DNA of 64,000 nucleotides from Staphylococcus warneri (GCF_900636385.1 NZ_LR134269.1:1736001-1800000); one strand, 5' to 3'. Counted from the first letter of the stretch, positions 9,312 to 20,822 are shown. The notes: a model not told the origin generated them from the letters alone. Numbers and translations: made by a program.

Positions 9312-9878
9312 CTATCGAATGATTTTCGCAATAACGCTTGGATATAACTCGTACTCTAATTGTTTGACTCTCTCTTCTAATGTTTCAATTGTGTCGTCCG
9401 TTCTTATATCACATTGTCTTTGTTCGATAATTTCTCCCGTATCCATACCATTGTCAACATAATGTACCGTTGATCCAGTTATTGAATCCCCGCTTCGAAA
9501 TGCTTGACCTATTGCGTCTATCCCCTTAAATTTCGGCAATAATGATGGATGGATATTTAATATTTTATGAGGATAAGCTTTTAGAATATCCTCCCCTATC
9601 AACCTCATATAACCTGCTAAAACAATCCACTGAACCCCTTCTGCAGAAAGTAATGATAACAAATGTTGTTCATAATGAGATTTTGACTCAAAGCGCTTTG
9701 GCTCATTAATATGCACTGATACGCCTAGTTGTTCTGCACGTTTAATACAATATGCATCATGGTGATCTGTATAAAGTGCAGTAATTTCAATATCCTCTAT
9801 ATGTCCTTGTTGAACATGTCGTACAATATTTTCAAAGTTACTTCCAGAACCTGATGCAAAGATTGCTACTTTGGTCAC
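9312..9878 (-). CDS. purN: Phosphoribosylglycinamide formyltransferase PurN
   Basis: 188 residues, normal length. It transfers formyl from 10-formyl-THF to GAR. The N-terminal [12 protein letters not shown] loop binds the phosphoribosyl group. The catalytic region is clear with [13 protein letters not shown] (Asn and His) and the downstream [13 protein letters not shown] block with the catalytic Asp. Only 2 bp separate it from the end of purM, as expected within a tightly packed operon. Confidence 0.96.
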   Translation of the reverse strand: MTKVAIFASGSGSNFENIVRHVQQGHIEDIEITALYTDHHDAYCIKRAEQLGVSVHINEPKRFESKSHYEQHLLSLLSAEGVQWIVLAGYMRLIGEDILKAYPHKILNIHPSLLPKFKGIDAIGQAFRSGDSITGSTVHYVDNGMDTGEIIEQRQCDIRTDDTIETLEERVKQLEYELYPSVIAKIIR

Positions 9879-9880
9879 GT

Positions 9881-10909
9881 TTATACCCCCTGAATATGAA
9901 TCGGGTTATGACTATCTTCTACAATGCGTCCGATTTCATAGGCATTCACATTAAGCTGTTTTAAAATATCCATCGTCTTATCTTTCTCTATTTCATCGAC
10001 GATAACAGTAAAACCAATGCCCATATTAAATATGTTATACATCTCATCAGTACTAATATTGCCTTGTTCTTGTAACCAATCGAATATTGCAGGTGTAGGA
10101 AATGCATTTGCATTTATTTCTGCAGATAATCCATCTGGCAATGAACGAGGAATATTTTCATAAAAACCACCACCAGTAATGTGATTCATCGCTTTTATTG
10201 TTACATGTTTTTTTAATTCTAATATTGGTTTTACATATAATTGGGTTGGTGCTAAAAATGTTTCTAAATACGTATGCTGACCAAATTTATCGTTAAGGTT
10301 TATACCTGACTTTTTAATGAGTTGTCTCACTAGACTATATCCATTTGAATGAATACCATTGGATGCCAATCCTATAATTACTTGACCAGATTTCACGTCT
10401 GAACCATCAATATATTCATCTTTCTCAACTGCACCAACTGCAAAGCCTGCCAAATCATATTCACCTTCATGATACATTTCACCCATTTCGGCAGTTTCGC
10501 CACCGATTAAAGCCGTATTAGTTTCTTCACAAGCATCACTGATACCTTTAACAATTTGTTCAATGATTTCAGGAACTACTTTATGCGTTGCAATATAATC
10601 TAAGAAGTAAAGCGGCTCTGCACCTGTAGTTAAAATATCATTCACACACATTGCCACCGCATCTATACCTATAGAATCATGCTTATTATGATCAATTGCT
10701 AATTTCAATTTGGTACCTACACCGTCTGTTCCTGAAACTAATACTGGTGCTTTCATATTGAGTTGAGATAAATCAAATGTTGCACCAAAACCGCCTAATC
10801 CACCGATAACTTCCTTACGTATCGTACGTTTAACATGACTAGACATTCTTTCTACCGCTTCATAACCTGCATGGATATCTACACCTGATTGTTCGTATGC
10901 TTTAGACAT
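9881..10909 (-). CDS. purM: Phosphoribosylformylglycinamidine cyclo-ligase PurM
   Basis: 342 residues, full length. It closes the imidazole ring to make AIR with ATP. Recognisable blocks include [14 protein letters not shown], the GGETAEM motif and [15 protein letters not shown]. It is homologous to the core of PurL. It overlaps the end of purF by 8 nt, so the two are translationally coupled. Confidence 0.97.
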   Translation of the reverse strand: MSKAYEQSGVDIHAGYEAVERMSSHVKRTIRKEVIGGLGGFGATFDLSQLNMKAPVLVSGTDGVGTKLKLAIDHNKHDSIGIDAVAMCVNDILTTGAEPLYFLDYIATHKVVPEIIEQIVKGISDACEETNTALIGGETAEMGEMYHEGEYDLAGFAVGAVEKDEYIDGSDVKSGQVIIGLASNGIHSNGYSLVRQLIKKSGINLNDKFGQHTYLETFLAPTQLYVKPILELKKHVTIKAMNHITGGGFYENIPRSLPDGLSAEINANAFPTPAIFDWLQEQGNISTDEMYNIFNMGIGFTVIVDEIEKDKTMDILKQLNVNAYEIGRIVEDSHNPIHIQGV

Positions 10910-12386
10910 TTATATTTCCCTCACTATCAAAGTAATGTTTATTTTCATTAATATATGCTTTTTGACGATCACTTAAATGCTTTTTATAATTCTCTTCGTA
11001 ATCAAACAATCCAGCCGGATAGTCTCCTGTGAAGCTTTCAACACACAAACCACTATATGGCGCGTCATAATCTAAACCTATAGATTCAATTAATCCATTC
11101 ACACTAAGATATGCAAGCGAATCAGCGCCTATATATTCACAAATTTCTTCTGGTGATTTACTCGCTGATATTAATTCAGCAGTTGTTGATACATCAATAC
11201 CATAGAAGCTTGGGAACATAAATTCTGGAGACGCAATTCTGACATGTACTTCATTAGCTCCTGAATCCTTTAACATCTTTACAATACGTTTAGAGGTAGT
11301 ACCTCTGACAATAGAGTCATCCACTAAGATGATATTCTTTCCTTCTACAATATCTTTAACTGCTGACAATTTAACACGAACACCTTGCTCACGAAGTTGT
11401 TGTGTCGGTTGAATAAATGTTCTCGCTACATATTGATTTTTTACAAGACCCATTTCATATGGAAGCCCTATCTCTTCGGCATAACCGCTAGCAGCTGATA
11501 AAGATGAATTAGGCACACCGATTACCATATCTGCTTCTACTGGACTTTCTTGTGCTAAACGTTTACCAGAGGCTTTACGAACAGCATGAACATTTTTCCC
11601 AGCAATCGTAGAATCTGGTCTAGCAAAATAGATATATTCCATGGCTGAAATTGCGGTATTTGTATGTCTTGTATACGATTTAACTAGGATGCCATCATCG
11701 TTAATAATGACATATTCACCGGCATGAATATCTTGCACAAATTCTGCTCCTAAGACGTCAATAGCACATGTTTCACTAGCTAGAATATAGGTGTTATCTT
11801 GCATTTTCCCGACGACTAAAGGTCTAATAGCATTAGGGTCAACTGCACCATATAATGCATCTTTAGTTAACACTGCGAATGTAAATCCACCTTTAATTTG
11901 ACGTAAACTTTCTTTTAAAGCTTCTTCAAATGTAGGTGCTTTACTTCTTCGGATTAAATGCATAATCACTTCAGTATCAGATGACGAATGGAAAATGGCA
12001 CCATGTTTTTCAAGGTTTTGTCTTAAAGATTGGGCATTAATAAGGTTGCCATTATGACAAATCGCAACACTCATATCATAAAAGTGATATAAAAAAGGTT
12101 GAATATTTTCTATACCTTTATTACCAGAAGTAGCATATCTCACATGACCAATTGCATTATGATAATCTTTTAATCTTGATAATTGATCATCTTTAATGGC
12201 TTCTGTTAGTAATCCAAGACCTCTTTCACCTACTAATTCTTCATGATTGGCAGCTACTATTCCTGCACCTTCTTGACCTCTATGTTGTAAACTATGCAAC
12301 CCCATATAAGTTAATTGAGCAGCATCTGGATGATTCCAAATGCCAAAAACACCACATTCCTCATTTAGTCCTGAGTAGTTAAACAT
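10902..12386 (-). CDS. purF: Amidophosphoribosyltransferase PurF
   Basis: 494 residues. First committed step, making phosphoribosylamine from PRPP and glutamine. The glutaminase nucleophile is Cys11, inside EECGVFGIW, so an N-terminal ten-residue propeptide must be removed, as in the Bacillus-type enzyme. The PRPP-binding loop reads [13 protein letters not shown]-terminal Cys residues that could bind a 4Fe-4S cluster are present (for example [13 protein letters not shown]). Its start lies within the end of purL (22 nt overlap). Confidence 0.97.
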   Translation of the reverse strand: MFNYSGLNEECGVFGIWNHPDAAQLTYMGLHSLQHRGQEGAGIVAANHEELVGERGLGLLTEAIKDDQLSRLKDYHNAIGHVRYATSGNKGIENIQPFLYHFYDMSVAICHNGNLINAQSLRQNLEKHGAIFHSSSDTEVIMHLIRRSKAPTFEEALKESLRQIKGGFTFAVLTKDALYGAVDPNAIRPLVVGKMQDNTYILASETCAIDVLGAEFVQDIHAGEYVIINDDGILVKSYTRHTNTAISAMEYIYFARPDSTIAGKNVHAVRKASGKRLAQESPVEADMVIGVPNSSLSAASGYAEEIGLPYEMGLVKNQYVARTFIQPTQQLREQGVRVKLSAVKDIVEGKNIILVDDSIVRGTTSKRIVKMLKDSGANEVHVRIASPEFMFPSFYGIDVSTTAELISASKSPEEICEYIGADSLAYLSVNGLIESIGLDYDAPYSGLCVESFTGDYPAGLFDYEENYKKHLSDRQKAYINENKHYFDSEGNINV

Positions 12387-14554
12387 TGGCTAATAGCTCC
12401 TTCCCAAACATCTTTGATATCTGCTACGTTTTTGATAATTGTTGTTTGGTTATTTGATACTACGAACTGATTACCATCATTAAATTGACCAATTTCAATT
12501 GCATTTTCAATGTTTAGTGATTCATTTTCTTTTACAGAAATAATATATCTACCTTGAGATTCACTAAATAACTGTGCATTAGATACATCTATTTTTGCCT
12601 CTAACCCTAAATCATAATGTGCACTTATTTTTGCTAGTGTAATTAATAAACCACCTTTTCCAACTGTTTGAACATGTGATGCAGCACCGTTTCTAATAGC
12701 TGATTTAACCGCTTCACCTTTTGCAACCTCATCACTTAGATCAATTGATTCAAATTCATGATTTACTGTGCCATATATTAATTTTTCTAATTGGCTACCG
12801 CCGAAGTCATCACGTGTATCTCCAACGATATATAATTTTTCTCCAGCTTGTGGTTTAAAATCAGCTAAATAGTTAACATCATCAATTAAGCCAACCATAC
12901 CAACTACTGGTGTTGGGAAGATGGATGTACCTCGTGTTTCGTTGTATAACGATACATTTCCTGATACAACAGGCGTTTTTAATACATCACATGCTTCTGC
13001 CATTCCTTTAGTAGAATCAATTAATTGTTGATAAATTTCTTTTTTCTCTGGAGATCCATAATTCAAGCAATCTGTCATGGCTAGCGGTGTAGCACCTACA
13101 GCAATCAAATTACGATATGCTTCTGCTACAACCATTTTCCCGCCTTCATAAGGTTGATTAAATACATAACGTGCTTCACCATCAATCGTTGAAGCAATTG
13201 CTTTATTCGTACCTTCTACTCTTACCACTGATGACTGTAGTCCTGGTTTAATAATCGTATTAGCACCCACTTGTTGATCATATTGCTCATATAAATAATG
13301 TTTTGAAGCAATCGTTGGATGTTTTAATAACTGGTCAAATACATTCTCAATATCGATATGACTATAGTCATTTTTAGATGTATTGTATGCTTTCTCTTCA
13401 CCTTCAAGAATATAAACTGGTGCTTCATCCGATAAAGGTTGTACCGGAATATCTGCAAACACTTCATCTTCATATGTTAAAACAAAGCGATTTGTATCAG
13501 TTACTTCTCCAATGACTGCACTATCTAATTCATGCTTTTCAAATAAGTCTAAGAATTTTTGTTCTGTTCCTTTTTCTACAACAAGTAACATTCTTTCTTG
13601 AGTTTCAGAGAGCATCATTTCATATGGTGAAATACCTGGTTCTCTAGTTGGTACTTGGTCCAATCTTAAGTGGAGGCCACTTCCACCTTTAGCCGCCATT
13701 TCCGAAGAAGATGAAGTTAATCCTGCCGCTCCCATATCTTGGATACCAACTAATTCATCGAATGTGATAGCTTCTAATGTTGCTTCCATTAATTTCTTAC
13801 CAACAAATGGGTCACCAATTTGTACAGATGGTCGTTTGCTTTCACTTTCTTCAGTTAATTCTTCAGATGCAAACGTTGCTCCGTGAATACCATCTCTACC
13901 TGTTTTTAACCCTACATAAATAACAGAATTACCTACACCTTTAGCTGTCCCTTTTTGTACCATGTCATGATCAATAATGCCGACACACATAGCATTGACA
14001 AGAGGATTACCATCATAGCGGTCATCAAACTCGATTTCACCAGCAGTTGTTGGAATACCAATACAGTTACCATAGCCACCGATACCACTAACTACGCCTT
14101 TAAGCAGTCTCTGATTTTGCTTGTTTGATAACTCACCAAAGCGTAAGCTATTTAATAAATTTATAGGACGTGCTCCAATAGAAACAATATCTCTGATGAT
14201 TCCTCCCACACCTGTAGCAGCACCTTGATACGGTTCAATAGCTGAAGGGTGATTATGTGATTCCACTTTAAAAACGACTGCTTGGTTGTCACCAATATCT
14301 ACAACTCCAGCGCCTTCTCCTGGTCCCATTAATACATGTTCGCCAGTAGTAGGAAACTGTTTTAAAAATGGTTTTGAATGTTTGTAAGAACAGTGCTCAC
14401 TCCACATAACTGAAAAAATACCCGTTTCAGTAAAATTGGGTTCTCTGCCTAAGATTTCACATACTTTATCGTATTCTTTATCACTTAATCCCATATCTTG
14501 ATATAGCTTTTCCAACTTAATTTCTTCAACACTTGGTTCGATAAATTTAGACAT
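12365..14554 (-). CDS. purL: Phosphoribosylformylglycinamidine synthase large subunit PurL
   Basis: 729 residues: the small Gram-positive type of PurL that needs separate PurQ (glutaminase) and PurS subunits, both encoded just upstream. It converts FGAR to FGAM. Motifs include [12 protein letters not shown] near the N-terminus, [20 protein letters not shown], and [14 protein letters not shown] in the first AIRS-type half, with the second half more diverged. It overlaps purQ by 8 nt and purF by 22 nt. Confidence 0.97.
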   Translation of the reverse strand: MSKFIEPSVEEIKLEKLYQDMGLSDKEYDKVCEILGREPNFTETGIFSVMWSEHCSYKHSKPFLKQFPTTGEHVLMGPGEGAGVVDIGDNQAVVFKVESHNHPSAIEPYQGAATGVGGIIRDIVSIGARPINLLNSLRFGELSNKQNQRLLKGVVSGIGGYGNCIGIPTTAGEIEFDDRYDGNPLVNAMCVGIIDHDMVQKGTAKGVGNSVIYVGLKTGRDGIHGATFASEELTEESESKRPSVQIGDPFVGKKLMEATLEAITFDELVGIQDMGAAGLTSSSSEMAAKGGSGLHLRLDQVPTREPGISPYEMMLSETQERMLLVVEKGTEQKFLDLFEKHELDSAVIGEVTDTNRFVLTYEDEVFADIPVQPLSDEAPVYILEGEEKAYNTSKNDYSHIDIENVFDQLLKHPTIASKHYLYEQYDQQVGANTIIKPGLQSSVVRVEGTNKAIASTIDGEARYVFNQPYEGGKMVVAEAYRNLIAVGATPLAMTDCLNYGSPEKKEIYQQLIDSTKGMAEACDVLKTPVVSGNVSLYNETRGTSIFPTPVVGMVGLIDDVNYLADFKPQAGEKLYIVGDTRDDFGGSQLEKLIYGTVNHEFESIDLSDEVAKGEAVKSAIRNGAASHVQTVGKGGLLITLAKISAHYDLGLEAKIDVSNAQLFSESQGRYIISVKENESLNIENAIEIGQFNDGNQFVVSNNQTTIIKNVADIKDVWEGAISQCLTTQD

Positions 14555-15218
14555 TTTGTTCCCTCCAACTATTTACCATAGCCTCAAATAATTTAACGCC
14601 GCTATCAGTACCTAATAATGACTCCATTGCTCTTTCCGGATGTGGCATCATACCGCAAACATTACCTTCTTTATTAACAATGCCTGCAATATCAGCATAT
14701 GACCCATTAGGATTATCAGTGTATTTCAAAATAATTTGATTGTTAGTAATCAATTCGTTATAAATGTCTTCATTACAGTAGTAATGACCTTCACCGTGTG
14801 CTACCGGATAAACAACCACTTCATTTTCTTCATATAAATCTGTGAATGGCGTCTGATTATTTACAATACGTAAAGATTCATTACGGCTGACAAATAAATG
14901 TGAATCATTATGAAGTAACGCACCAGGTAGTAAACCGATTTCAGTTAAAATTTGGAATCCATTACATACACCTAGTACTGGTTTGCCTTCTTTAGCCAAT
15001 CTTTTAACTTCATTGATAACCGGCGCTACGCTTGCCATAGCACCTGATCTTAAATAATCTCCAAAAGAGAATCCACCAGGAATAAGTACACCATCAAATC
15101 CTTCTAATGTTGTCGTTCTATAATCAACATATTCCGCTTCAACACCTGATTTAATCGCTGCATTATACATATCTCTATCACAATTTGAACCTGGAAATAC
15201 AAGAACAGCAAATTTCAT
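14547..15218 (-). CDS. purQ: FGAM synthase glutaminase subunit PurQ
   Basis: 223 residues from ATG 15218, chosen because AAGGAGA precedes it and it gives the standard length; the start codon follows the purS stop by one nucleotide. It is a class I glutamine amidotransferase supplying ammonia to PurL. The start [15 protein letters not shown], the nucleophile elbow GVCNGFQ and the C-terminal GMMPHPERA with catalytic His and Glu are all present. Confidence 0.97.
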   Translation of the reverse strand: MKFAVLVFPGSNCDRDMYNAAIKSGVEAEYVDYRTTTLEGFDGVLIPGGFSFGDYLRSGAMASVAPVINEVKRLAKEGKPVLGVCNGFQILTEIGLLPGALLHNDSHLFVSRNESLRIVNNQTPFTDLYEENEVVVYPVAHGEGHYYCNEDIYNELITNNQIILKYTDNPNGSYADIAGIVNKEGNVCGMMPHPERAMESLLGTDSGVKLFEAMVNSWREQNV

Positions 15219-15219
15219 G

Positions 15220-15480
15220 TTATGCATTCTCCTTTTCATCAATCACTTTATAGCTATATTCTTCAATAACAGTGTTGGCAAATAGCTTTTCACTTAATGT
15301 TGTAATAATATTATCAACCGCTTCATCAGTTGCTTCATCAACTGTCATGTATAATACTTTTCCTACTCGAATATCATTAACTTGTTTATATCCTAAATCA
15401 TGAACTGCTCGATTTAATGCTTGACCTTGTGTATCTAAAACTTGAGGTTGTAAAGTGACATGTAATTCAATTGTTTTCAT
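15220..15480 (-). CDS. purS: FGAM synthase small subunit PurS
   Basis: 86 residues, the normal size. PurS forms a dimer that bridges PurL and PurQ. The sequence starts [20 protein letters not shown], typical of the family. Its ATG overlaps the purC stop codon as TAATG, which points to coupled translation. Confidence 0.95.
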   Translation of the reverse strand: MKTIELHVTLQPQVLDTQGQALNRAVHDLGYKQVNDIRVGKVLYMTVDEATDEAVDNIITTLSEKLFANTVIEEYSYKVIDEKENA

Positions 15481-16184
15481 TATTTTAAATCCTCCAATTT
15501 ATTTAAAAATGATTGATATGTTTCAATTAATGAGCCCGTATCATTTCGGTAGACATCTTTATCAAAATTTGTATCTGAATATTTATCCCATATTCTGCAT
15601 GTATCTGGTGAAATTTCATCAGCTAGTAAAATTTTTCCTTCATTTGTAATTCCAAATTCAATTTTAAAATCTACAAGTCTTAATTCCATTTCATCCATTA
15701 GTTGAACAAGTACTTTATTAATATCGAGTGCCATTGATTTTAACGTTGAAATTTGATCATCATAAGCAATGTGTAACAACTTAATATGGTCTTCTGTAAT
15801 CAATGGATCATTTAATTCATCATTTTTATAGAAAAATTCAACCAAAGCCACATCAAAGAGATACCCTTTTTCAAATCCAAGTCTTTGTGTAATAGAACCT
15901 GCTGCAATATTTCTAACTACCACTTCTAATGGAATAATTTTCACTGATTCTACTAACTGTTCTGTATCGGATAATTGCTTGATAAAATGACTTTTTAAAC
16001 CATTTTTTTCTAAGTATTCAAAGATAATTGAAGTAATACGATTATTAAGTTTTCCTTTTCCAGACATGGCATCTTTTTTAGCACCATTGCCTGCAGTGAC
16101 TTCATCTTTGTATTCAACACGTAACTCATTGGGTTTATCCGTGGAATATATTTTTTTAGCTTTACCTTCATAAAGTAATGTCAT
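15480..16184 (-). CDS. purC: SAICAR synthetase PurC
   Basis: 234 residues. It ligates aspartate to CAIR. The short bacterial PurC form is recognisable from [13 protein letters not shown] at the N-terminus, the [12 protein letters not shown] block, and [12 protein letters not shown] near the C-terminus. It starts directly after the purK stop and overlaps purS by one nucleotide. Confidence 0.97.
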   Translation of the reverse strand: MTLLYEGKAKKIYSTDKPNELRVEYKDEVTAGNGAKKDAMSGKGKLNNRITSIIFEYLEKNGLKSHFIKQLSDTEQLVESVKIIPLEVVVRNIAAGSITQRLGFEKGYLFDVALVEFFYKNDELNDPLITEDHIKLLHIAYDDQISTLKSMALDINKVLVQLMDEMELRLVDFKIEFGITNEGKILLADEISPDTCRIWDKYSDTNFDKDVYRNDTGSLIETYQSFLNKLEDLK

Positions 16185-17312
16185 TTATTGGTCTCTCCCT
16201 TCAAAACGCTTCAACATGTCCTTTTCAGTGTCATCGATTCGGTTCGTTAATATAGTCATATGTCCCATTTTTCTATTTGGTTTACGCTCAGATTTACCAT
16301 AAATATGAACGTGCCATTCAGGATGCGCTGCAAATTCATCTTCCAATAAATCTAAATCTTTACCTAATAAATTCATCATGACAGCAGGCTTTAGTGTTTC
16401 TATTTTGTCAGGCAAGGTTTGACCAGTGACTGCTAAAATATGAGTGTCAAATTGTGAATAATCACATGCTTCAATTGAATAATGTCCAGAATTATGAGGT
16501 CGAGGTGCGATTTCGTTAACATACAATTGATCATTGCAATCAATGAAAAACTCAACTGTAAATGTTCCTATAAAGTGGACAGTTTTTATTATTTTTTCAA
16601 CTTCTCGTTTAGCATTCTCGATTTGATTACATCTCGCAGGGACTATGGTTTTGAATAAAATTTGATTTCTATGTTCATTTTCTTGTAGTGGGAAGTATGT
16701 GATTTGTTGATGATTACCGATAGTCACAGTAAGTGACACTTCTTTTTTAATATTTAAAAATTGTTCTGCGACACATTCCTGATTTGATACTAATTTTTCA
16801 GCTTCTTTAATATCTTCTTCAGATTTAACTAATATTTGACCTTTGCCGTCATAACCACCGAAACGTGTTTTAACAATAAATGGATAGCCAAGTGTATTAG
16901 TAGCCTTTGATAAATCATCTTTATGTTTAATTGAGGTATATGGAACAATCTGTGTTCCTGCTTGTTCTAAAGTTTGTTTTTCAGTTAAACGATCTTGAAG
17001 TAATTGTATGGCTTGATAGCCTTGAGGAATATTATATTTTTCAGTAAGCGTCTTAAGTTGTTCAGCTGATATATTTTCAAATTCATAAGTAATGACATCC
17101 GAACTTTCACCTAGAAGATGCAGTGCACGTTCGTCATCATAATTCGCTTCTATAAATTCATGTGCCACATATCTACATGGACAATCAGAACTTGGATCTA
17201 AAACAATCACCTTATATCCCATTTTTTGAGCTGATTGTGCCATCATCTTACCTAATTGACCACCACCAATAATGCCTATGGTTGAGCCAAATGATAGTTT
17301 ATTGAAGTTCAT
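16185..17312 (-). CDS. purK: N5-carboxyaminoimidazole ribonucleotide synthase PurK
   Basis: 375 residues from ATG 17312 (MNFNKLSFG), which has GGAGG 9 nt upstream; an upstream in-frame start lies inside purE and has no better site. ATP-grasp enzyme that carboxylates AIR. The N-terminal [17 protein letters not shown] is diagnostic, followed by [12 protein letters not shown] and [14 protein letters not shown]. It overlaps the end of purE by 14 nt. Confidence 0.96.
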   Translation of the reverse strand: MNFNKLSFGSTIGIIGGGQLGKMMAQSAQKMGYKVIVLDPSSDCPCRYVAHEFIEANYDDERALHLLGESSDVITYEFENISAEQLKTLTEKYNIPQGYQAIQLLQDRLTEKQTLEQAGTQIVPYTSIKHKDDLSKATNTLGYPFIVKTRFGGYDGKGQILVKSEEDIKEAEKLVSNQECVAEQFLNIKKEVSLTVTIGNHQQITYFPLQENEHRNQILFKTIVPARCNQIENAKREVEKIIKTVHFIGTFTVEFFIDCNDQLYVNEIAPRPHNSGHYSIEACDYSQFDTHILAVTGQTLPDKIETLKPAVMMNLLGKDLDLLEDEFAAHPEWHVHIYGKSERKPNRKMGHMTILTNRIDDTEKDMLKRFEGRDQ

Positions 17313-17781
17313 TTTGCATTTCCTCCACTTTTTGTACCAATGTTTTTTCATAATTTTCCAAATTTTCACGAACTGACGAATTACTTATACCTAATATTCT
17401 TGCAGCTAGTATCCCAGCATTTTTAGCCCCTGCTTTACCGATTGCTGTCGTCGCTACTGGAATTCCACCCGGCATCTGTACAATCGACAATAGAGAATCC
17501 AATCCTTTTAAACTTTTAGATTCAATAGGAACACCAATAACAGGTAATGTGGTCATCGATGCAACCATACCTGGTAAATGCGCTGCACCACCAGCTCCTG
17601 CAATGATTAAATCATAACCGTTGTTACTTGCATGACTCGCAAAATCTACCATTAAATGAGGCGTACGATGCGCTGAAACGACTTTCTTTTCATACGGAAT
17701 TTCAAATTGTTCAAGCATTGTGCAACTTTCGCTCATAATTTCCCAATCGGAAGAACTACCCATAATGACTGCTACTTTCAA
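17299..17781 (-). CDS. purE: N5-CAIR mutase PurE
   Basis: 160 residues from TTG 17781 ([14 protein letters not shown]). A GTG three codons upstream is possible, but the TTG gives the family length and better spacing from AAAGGGTG. It isomerises N5-CAIR to CAIR. SSSDW, the SAHRTP block and [11 protein letters not shown] (active-site His and Gly-rich loop) are clear. It is the first gene of the operon, behind a PurBox-like site and a sigma-A promoter. Confidence 0.95.
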   Translation of the reverse strand: MKVAVIMGSSSDWEIMSESCTMLEQFEIPYEKKVVSAHRTPHLMVDFASHASNNGYDLIIAGAGGAAHLPGMVASMTTLPVIGVPIESKSLKGLDSLLSIVQMPGGIPVATTAIGKAGAKNAGILAARILGISNSSVRENLENYEKTLVQKVEEMQNELQ

Positions 17782-17840
17782 GATGTACACCCTTTCAAAA
17801 CTTTGGATTTATTTGTCGTTAAGTTGTATATTACAGATAT

Positions 17841-17885
17841 AGCATAACAATCATCAAATGCTTTTTCAATCAAAAATCGAACTTT
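17841..17885 (-). promoter_or_regulatory. purE promoter with PurBox-like operator
   Basis: On the minus strand a -35 TTGAAA (17869-17864), a 17-nt spacer and a -10 TATGCT (17846-17841) precede purE with an approximately 50-nt leader. AAAATCGAACTTT at 17873-17885 matches the PurR box AWWWCCGAACWWT with one mismatch and lies just upstream of the -35 element. I found no convincing second, inverted box. The leader has no purine riboswitch. Confidence 0.65.
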
Positions 17886-17979
17886 AATAAGAAATTTTAA
17901 TTAAATTTACGTCTTTTAGCTATTAAGTTATGTAAATTTAATGTTAAAGTTAAGTTATTGGAAAATAGGAGGAGATATT

Positions 17980-18837
17980 GTGGTAGCAAAATTATTAGAT
18001 GGTAAACAAATCGCTAAAGATTATCGTCAAGGTTTAAAAGATCAAGTGGAAGTACTTAAATCTAAAGGATACACACCTAAATTATCCGTAATATTGGTCG
18101 GTAACGATGGTGCAAGCCAAAGTTATGTTAGGTCTAAAAAGAAAGCAGCAGAAAAAATTGGAATGATTTCCGAAATCGTTCATTTAAGCGAAGATACTTC
18201 TGAAGAAGATGTATTATCAGAATTAGAACGCTTAAATAATGATGATTCTGTCAGTGGCATCCTAGTTCAAGTACCTCTTCCAAAGCAAGTTAGTGAACAA
18301 AAAGTATTAGAAGCAATTAATCCAGAAAAAGATGTGGATGGCTTCCATCCAAGTAATATTGGTAAATTATATATTGATGAACAAACTTTTGTACCTTGTA
18401 CACCATTAGGAATTATGGAAATATTGAAGCATGCTGACATTGATATTGAAGGAAAAAATGCTGTGGTAATTGGTAGAAGTCATATCGTAGGTCAACCTGT
18501 ATCTAAACTATTACTACAACAAAATGCAACTGTGACAATCCTACATTCAAGATCTAAAGACATGGCTAGTTTCATTAAAGAAGCTGATATCGTTGTCAGT
18601 GCAGTTGGAAAACCTGAATTAGTTACTAAAGATATGGTTAAAGAAGGCGCGGTTATCATTGATGTAGGTAATACTCCAGATGAAAATGGCAAACTAAAAG
18701 GTGACGTCGCATTTGACGAAGTAAAAGAAGTCGCAAGTGCTATTACACCTGTACCAGGTGGTGTTGGTCCATTAACAATTACAATGGTACTGAATAATAC
18801 TTTACTTGCAGAGAAAATGCGTCGTGGTATTGAATAA
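17980..18837 (+). CDS. folD: Methylene-THF dehydrogenase / methenyl-THF cyclohydrolase FolD
   Basis: 285 residues from GTG 17980 (MVAKLLDGK), with AGGAGG 7 nt upstream; the longer frame from 17941 lacks a ribosome binding site. It interconverts methylene-, methenyl- and 10-formyl-THF, the formyl donor for PurN and PurH in the divergent operon. The catalytic Lys of [14 protein letters not shown], the GILVQVPLP motif, the [15 protein letters not shown] region and [11 protein letters not shown] at the C-terminus are all present. Confidence 0.97.
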   Translation: MVAKLLDGKQIAKDYRQGLKDQVEVLKSKGYTPKLSVILVGNDGASQSYVRSKKKAAEKIGMISEIVHLSEDTSEEDVLSELERLNNDDSVSGILVQVPLPKQVSEQKVLEAINPEKDVDGFHPSNIGKLYIDEQTFVPCTPLGIMEILKHADIDIEGKNAVVIGRSHIVGQPVSKLLLQQNATVTILHSRSKDMASFIKEADIVVSAVGKPELVTKDMVKEGAVIIDVGNTPDENGKLKGDVAFDEVKEVASAITPVPGGVGPLTITMVLNNTLLAEKMRRGIE

Positions 18838-18841
18838 TTAT

Positions 18842-18875
18842 AAAAAAGCAGAAGGCGTTGGCCTTCTGCTTTTTT
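18842..18875. terminator. Bidirectional terminator between folD and hmp
   Basis: Perfect stem AGCAGAAGGC / GCCTTCTGCT with a GTTG loop, flanked by A6 on the left and T6 on the right. It serves the convergent folD and hmp genes. Confidence 0.9.
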
Positions 18876-18882
18876 ATTCTAT

Positions 18883-20028
18883 TTATACTGCTACACTCAA
18901 TTTTGGAATAAATGTTTCGTAATGAATTTTAGATTCATCTATATTTAATTCTTTTAAAGCTTTAATCATTGATTGAATGAATGATTTCCCACCGCATACA
19001 TAAATTTCCGTATCATTGTCGATCCATTGTTTTAATTGTTCACTACCAATATAGCCGTTTTTATTTTTATCGTATAAGTCATACGTTGCTTGCGTGTTCT
19101 CATTAGCAATAGCAGTTAATAATGATGAGAACGGTGCATCGTCCATGTCATTTGTTACTTGTATAAATCGAGCTTCTCCATTGTCATTTACTACTTCATT
19201 AAACATAGATACGAGTGGCGTTACGCCTATACCAGATCCTAGGAACAACTGTCTTTTACCCTTTTCAACAACATGAAATGGCCCTACAGGAGCTGTCAAA
19301 TTAATATTGTCCCCTTCTTGAAATTCATCATGTAAAATTGTAGATACTTCACCTTCATGTTCTGTAGTTACATCTCTTTTCACCGCAAAAGTAAGATGAT
19401 TTTTATCGCCTTTTACAATTGAATAATGTCTTTTAGCTCTATAAGGCATTTTTTCACTACCTACATCGACGGTAATATATTGACCAGGTACAAACTGACT
19501 TAAATCATATTCACCCGAAGAGACTGTGAAAGCTTTAATATCAGAAGAGACTTGTTCTATGGTTTCAACTTTAAATGGCTGGAAGCCGTCCCATAGCATG
19601 TCTTTATAGATATCTTTTTCAACAGAAATGAATATGTCTGCAATTTCTTGATAAGCTTTTTTCCATGTTTTAATAATTTCATGGTCGTCATCTAATCCAA
19701 CAACTTCTTTTATTGCTGCAATTAAGTTTTCACCAACGATATCGTATCCTGCTGGTGGTACTTGTAAAGCGCAATGTTTATAAGCGATTTCTTTTACTAC
19801 AGGTAGGATAGCTTCAAGATGATCAATATTAACCGCTGCGGCTAACACAGATTGAGCTAATGCAGTAGATTGTAATCCACGCTGTTGATTTGTTTGATTA
19901 AACATGTTTTTTAGTTCAGGATGTTGTTTAAACATGCGTGCATAAAAATTCGAAGTAATTTCTACTCCTTTATCTTGTAATACTGGTACTGTTTCTTTTA
20001 CTACGTCTTTTTCTCTTTCACTTAACAT
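18883..20028 (-). CDS. hmp: Flavohaemoglobin (nitric oxide dioxygenase) Hmp
   Basis: 381 residues from ATG 20028 (MLSEREKDVV) behind GGGAGTGG. The globin domain (1-140) carries Tyr29, Gln53 and the haem ligand His85 at exactly the positions known in E. coli Hmp. The FAD domain shows MPYRAKRHYSIV and the NAD domain LFLGSGIGVTPLVSM. The enzyme oxidises NO to nitrate and protects respiration. In S. aureus hmp lies elsewhere, near an ldh gene; here it lies between folD and the qox region. It ends at a shared terminator with folD. Confidence 0.95.
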   Translation of the reverse strand: MLSEREKDVVKETVPVLQDKGVEITSNFYARMFKQHPELKNMFNQTNQQRGLQSTALAQSVLAAAVNIDHLEAILPVVKEIAYKHCALQVPPAGYDIVGENLIAAIKEVVGLDDDHEIIKTWKKAYQEIADIFISVEKDIYKDMLWDGFQPFKVETIEQVSSDIKAFTVSSGEYDLSQFVPGQYITVDVGSEKMPYRAKRHYSIVKGDKNHLTFAVKRDVTTEHEGEVSTILHDEFQEGDNINLTAPVGPFHVVEKGKRQLFLGSGIGVTPLVSMFNEVVNDNGEARFIQVTNDMDDAPFSSLLTAIANENTQATYDLYDKNKNGYIGSEQLKQWIDNDTEIYVCGGKSFIQSMIKALKELNIDESKIHYETFIPKLSVAV

Positions 20029-20080
20029 TATTTCCACTCCCGGATAACTCGTATTTAAAACCAAAACTTTTTACACTGTC

Positions 20081-20110
20081 ATTCTAAACCTTAACTATGT
20101 AGTTAATCAA
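20081..20110 (-). promoter_or_regulatory. Candidate hmp promoter with inverted repeat in the spacer
   Basis: Minus strand: -35 TTGATT (20110-20105), 18-nt spacer, -10 TAGAAT (20086-20081). TTAACT-ATGT-AGTTAA at 20091-20106 lies within the spacer and could bind a regulator. No known binding consensus is matched with confidence. Confidence 0.4.
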
Positions 20111-20289
20111 AGAAATGTTAAATTGTTCACATAACGTTCAATTTACATAATTTTAATTATTTATTTCTTATTATATGTATTAAATATCTAATTAATCAGG
20201 TATATTAAGACTATAGTATGATGTATTATTCTGAAAATTAACGTATGATATACATAAATCGTAGTTGACTAACATTCGGAGGTTACTTT

Positions 20290-20607
20290 ATGAACAAACT
20301 AATTCAGTCACTATCAGCAATCGGAGTATCTGCTACTATAGTCACACCTAATCTAAATGCCGAAGCGACAACTAATTCGGAACCTCAATTAAGAGGCGTG
20401 AATGACATCATCATCGAAAAAGGTGAAGATTATAACCTACTTCAAGGCATAAGTGCTTATGATAAAGAAGATGGTGATTTAACACATAAAATCAAAATAG
20501 ATGGCGATGTTGATACTACTAAATCAGGTACATATGAGGTTAAATACAAAGTCACAGATTCAGACGGTGCTCAAAAAACTTCAATTAGAAATATTAAAGT
20601 CAAATAA
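20290..20607 (+). CDS. Small secreted protein with one Ig-like (DUF5011-type) domain
   Basis: 105 residues. A signal peptide of about 26 residues ends at NLNAEA. The mature part is one beta-sandwich repeat with the pattern GISAYDKEDGDLTHKIKIDG, then SGTYEVKYKVTDSDG, typical of DUF5011/HYR-like bacterial Ig folds. There is no LPXTG motif, membrane anchor or catalytic domain, so it is likely secreted or loosely wall-attached. GGAGG precedes the ATG and a terminator follows. S. aureus has a similar gene at this place beside qoxA. Function unknown. Confidence 0.8.
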   Translation: MNKLIQSLSAIGVSATIVTPNLNAEATTNSEPQLRGVNDIIIEKGEDYNLLQGISAYDKEDGDLTHKIKIDGDVDTTKSGTYEVKYKVTDSDGAQKTSIRNIKVK

Positions 20608-20620
20608 TATTTTATATTTA

Positions 20621-20647
20621 GTTGAGATTAAATTCTCAACTTTTTTT
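20621..20647 (+). terminator. Terminator after the Ig-like protein
   Basis: Stem GTTGAGA (20621-20627) with TCTCAAC (20634-20640), then seven T residues. Confidence 0.85.
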
Positions 20648-20822
20648 ATTTTCTGAATATCTTCAAATTATCTATCTAAAAATGCATTATTTATTGCAAT
20701 TTCACAAATTTGTCCTTTTTCACAAAATGTACACACAATTTTAACAAATCTTACAATCCCCGTCATATCTCAAATTTTTTTAAATTTTTTGCTTATATCA
20801 ATAATTTTTTTCTTTTAGGTAC

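Noticed and set aside
17790-17840. Purine riboswitch in the purE leader
   Set aside because: The conserved aptamer core (TATA-GG/CC blocks and the paired loops) is absent; the leader is only about 50 nt.
20700-20730. TTGTCC-TTTT-TCACAA upstream of qoxA resembling a Rex (NADH sensor) operator
   Set aside because: Spacing is two bases short of TTGTGAA-N4-TTCACAA and the left arm differs; too weak to list as a site.
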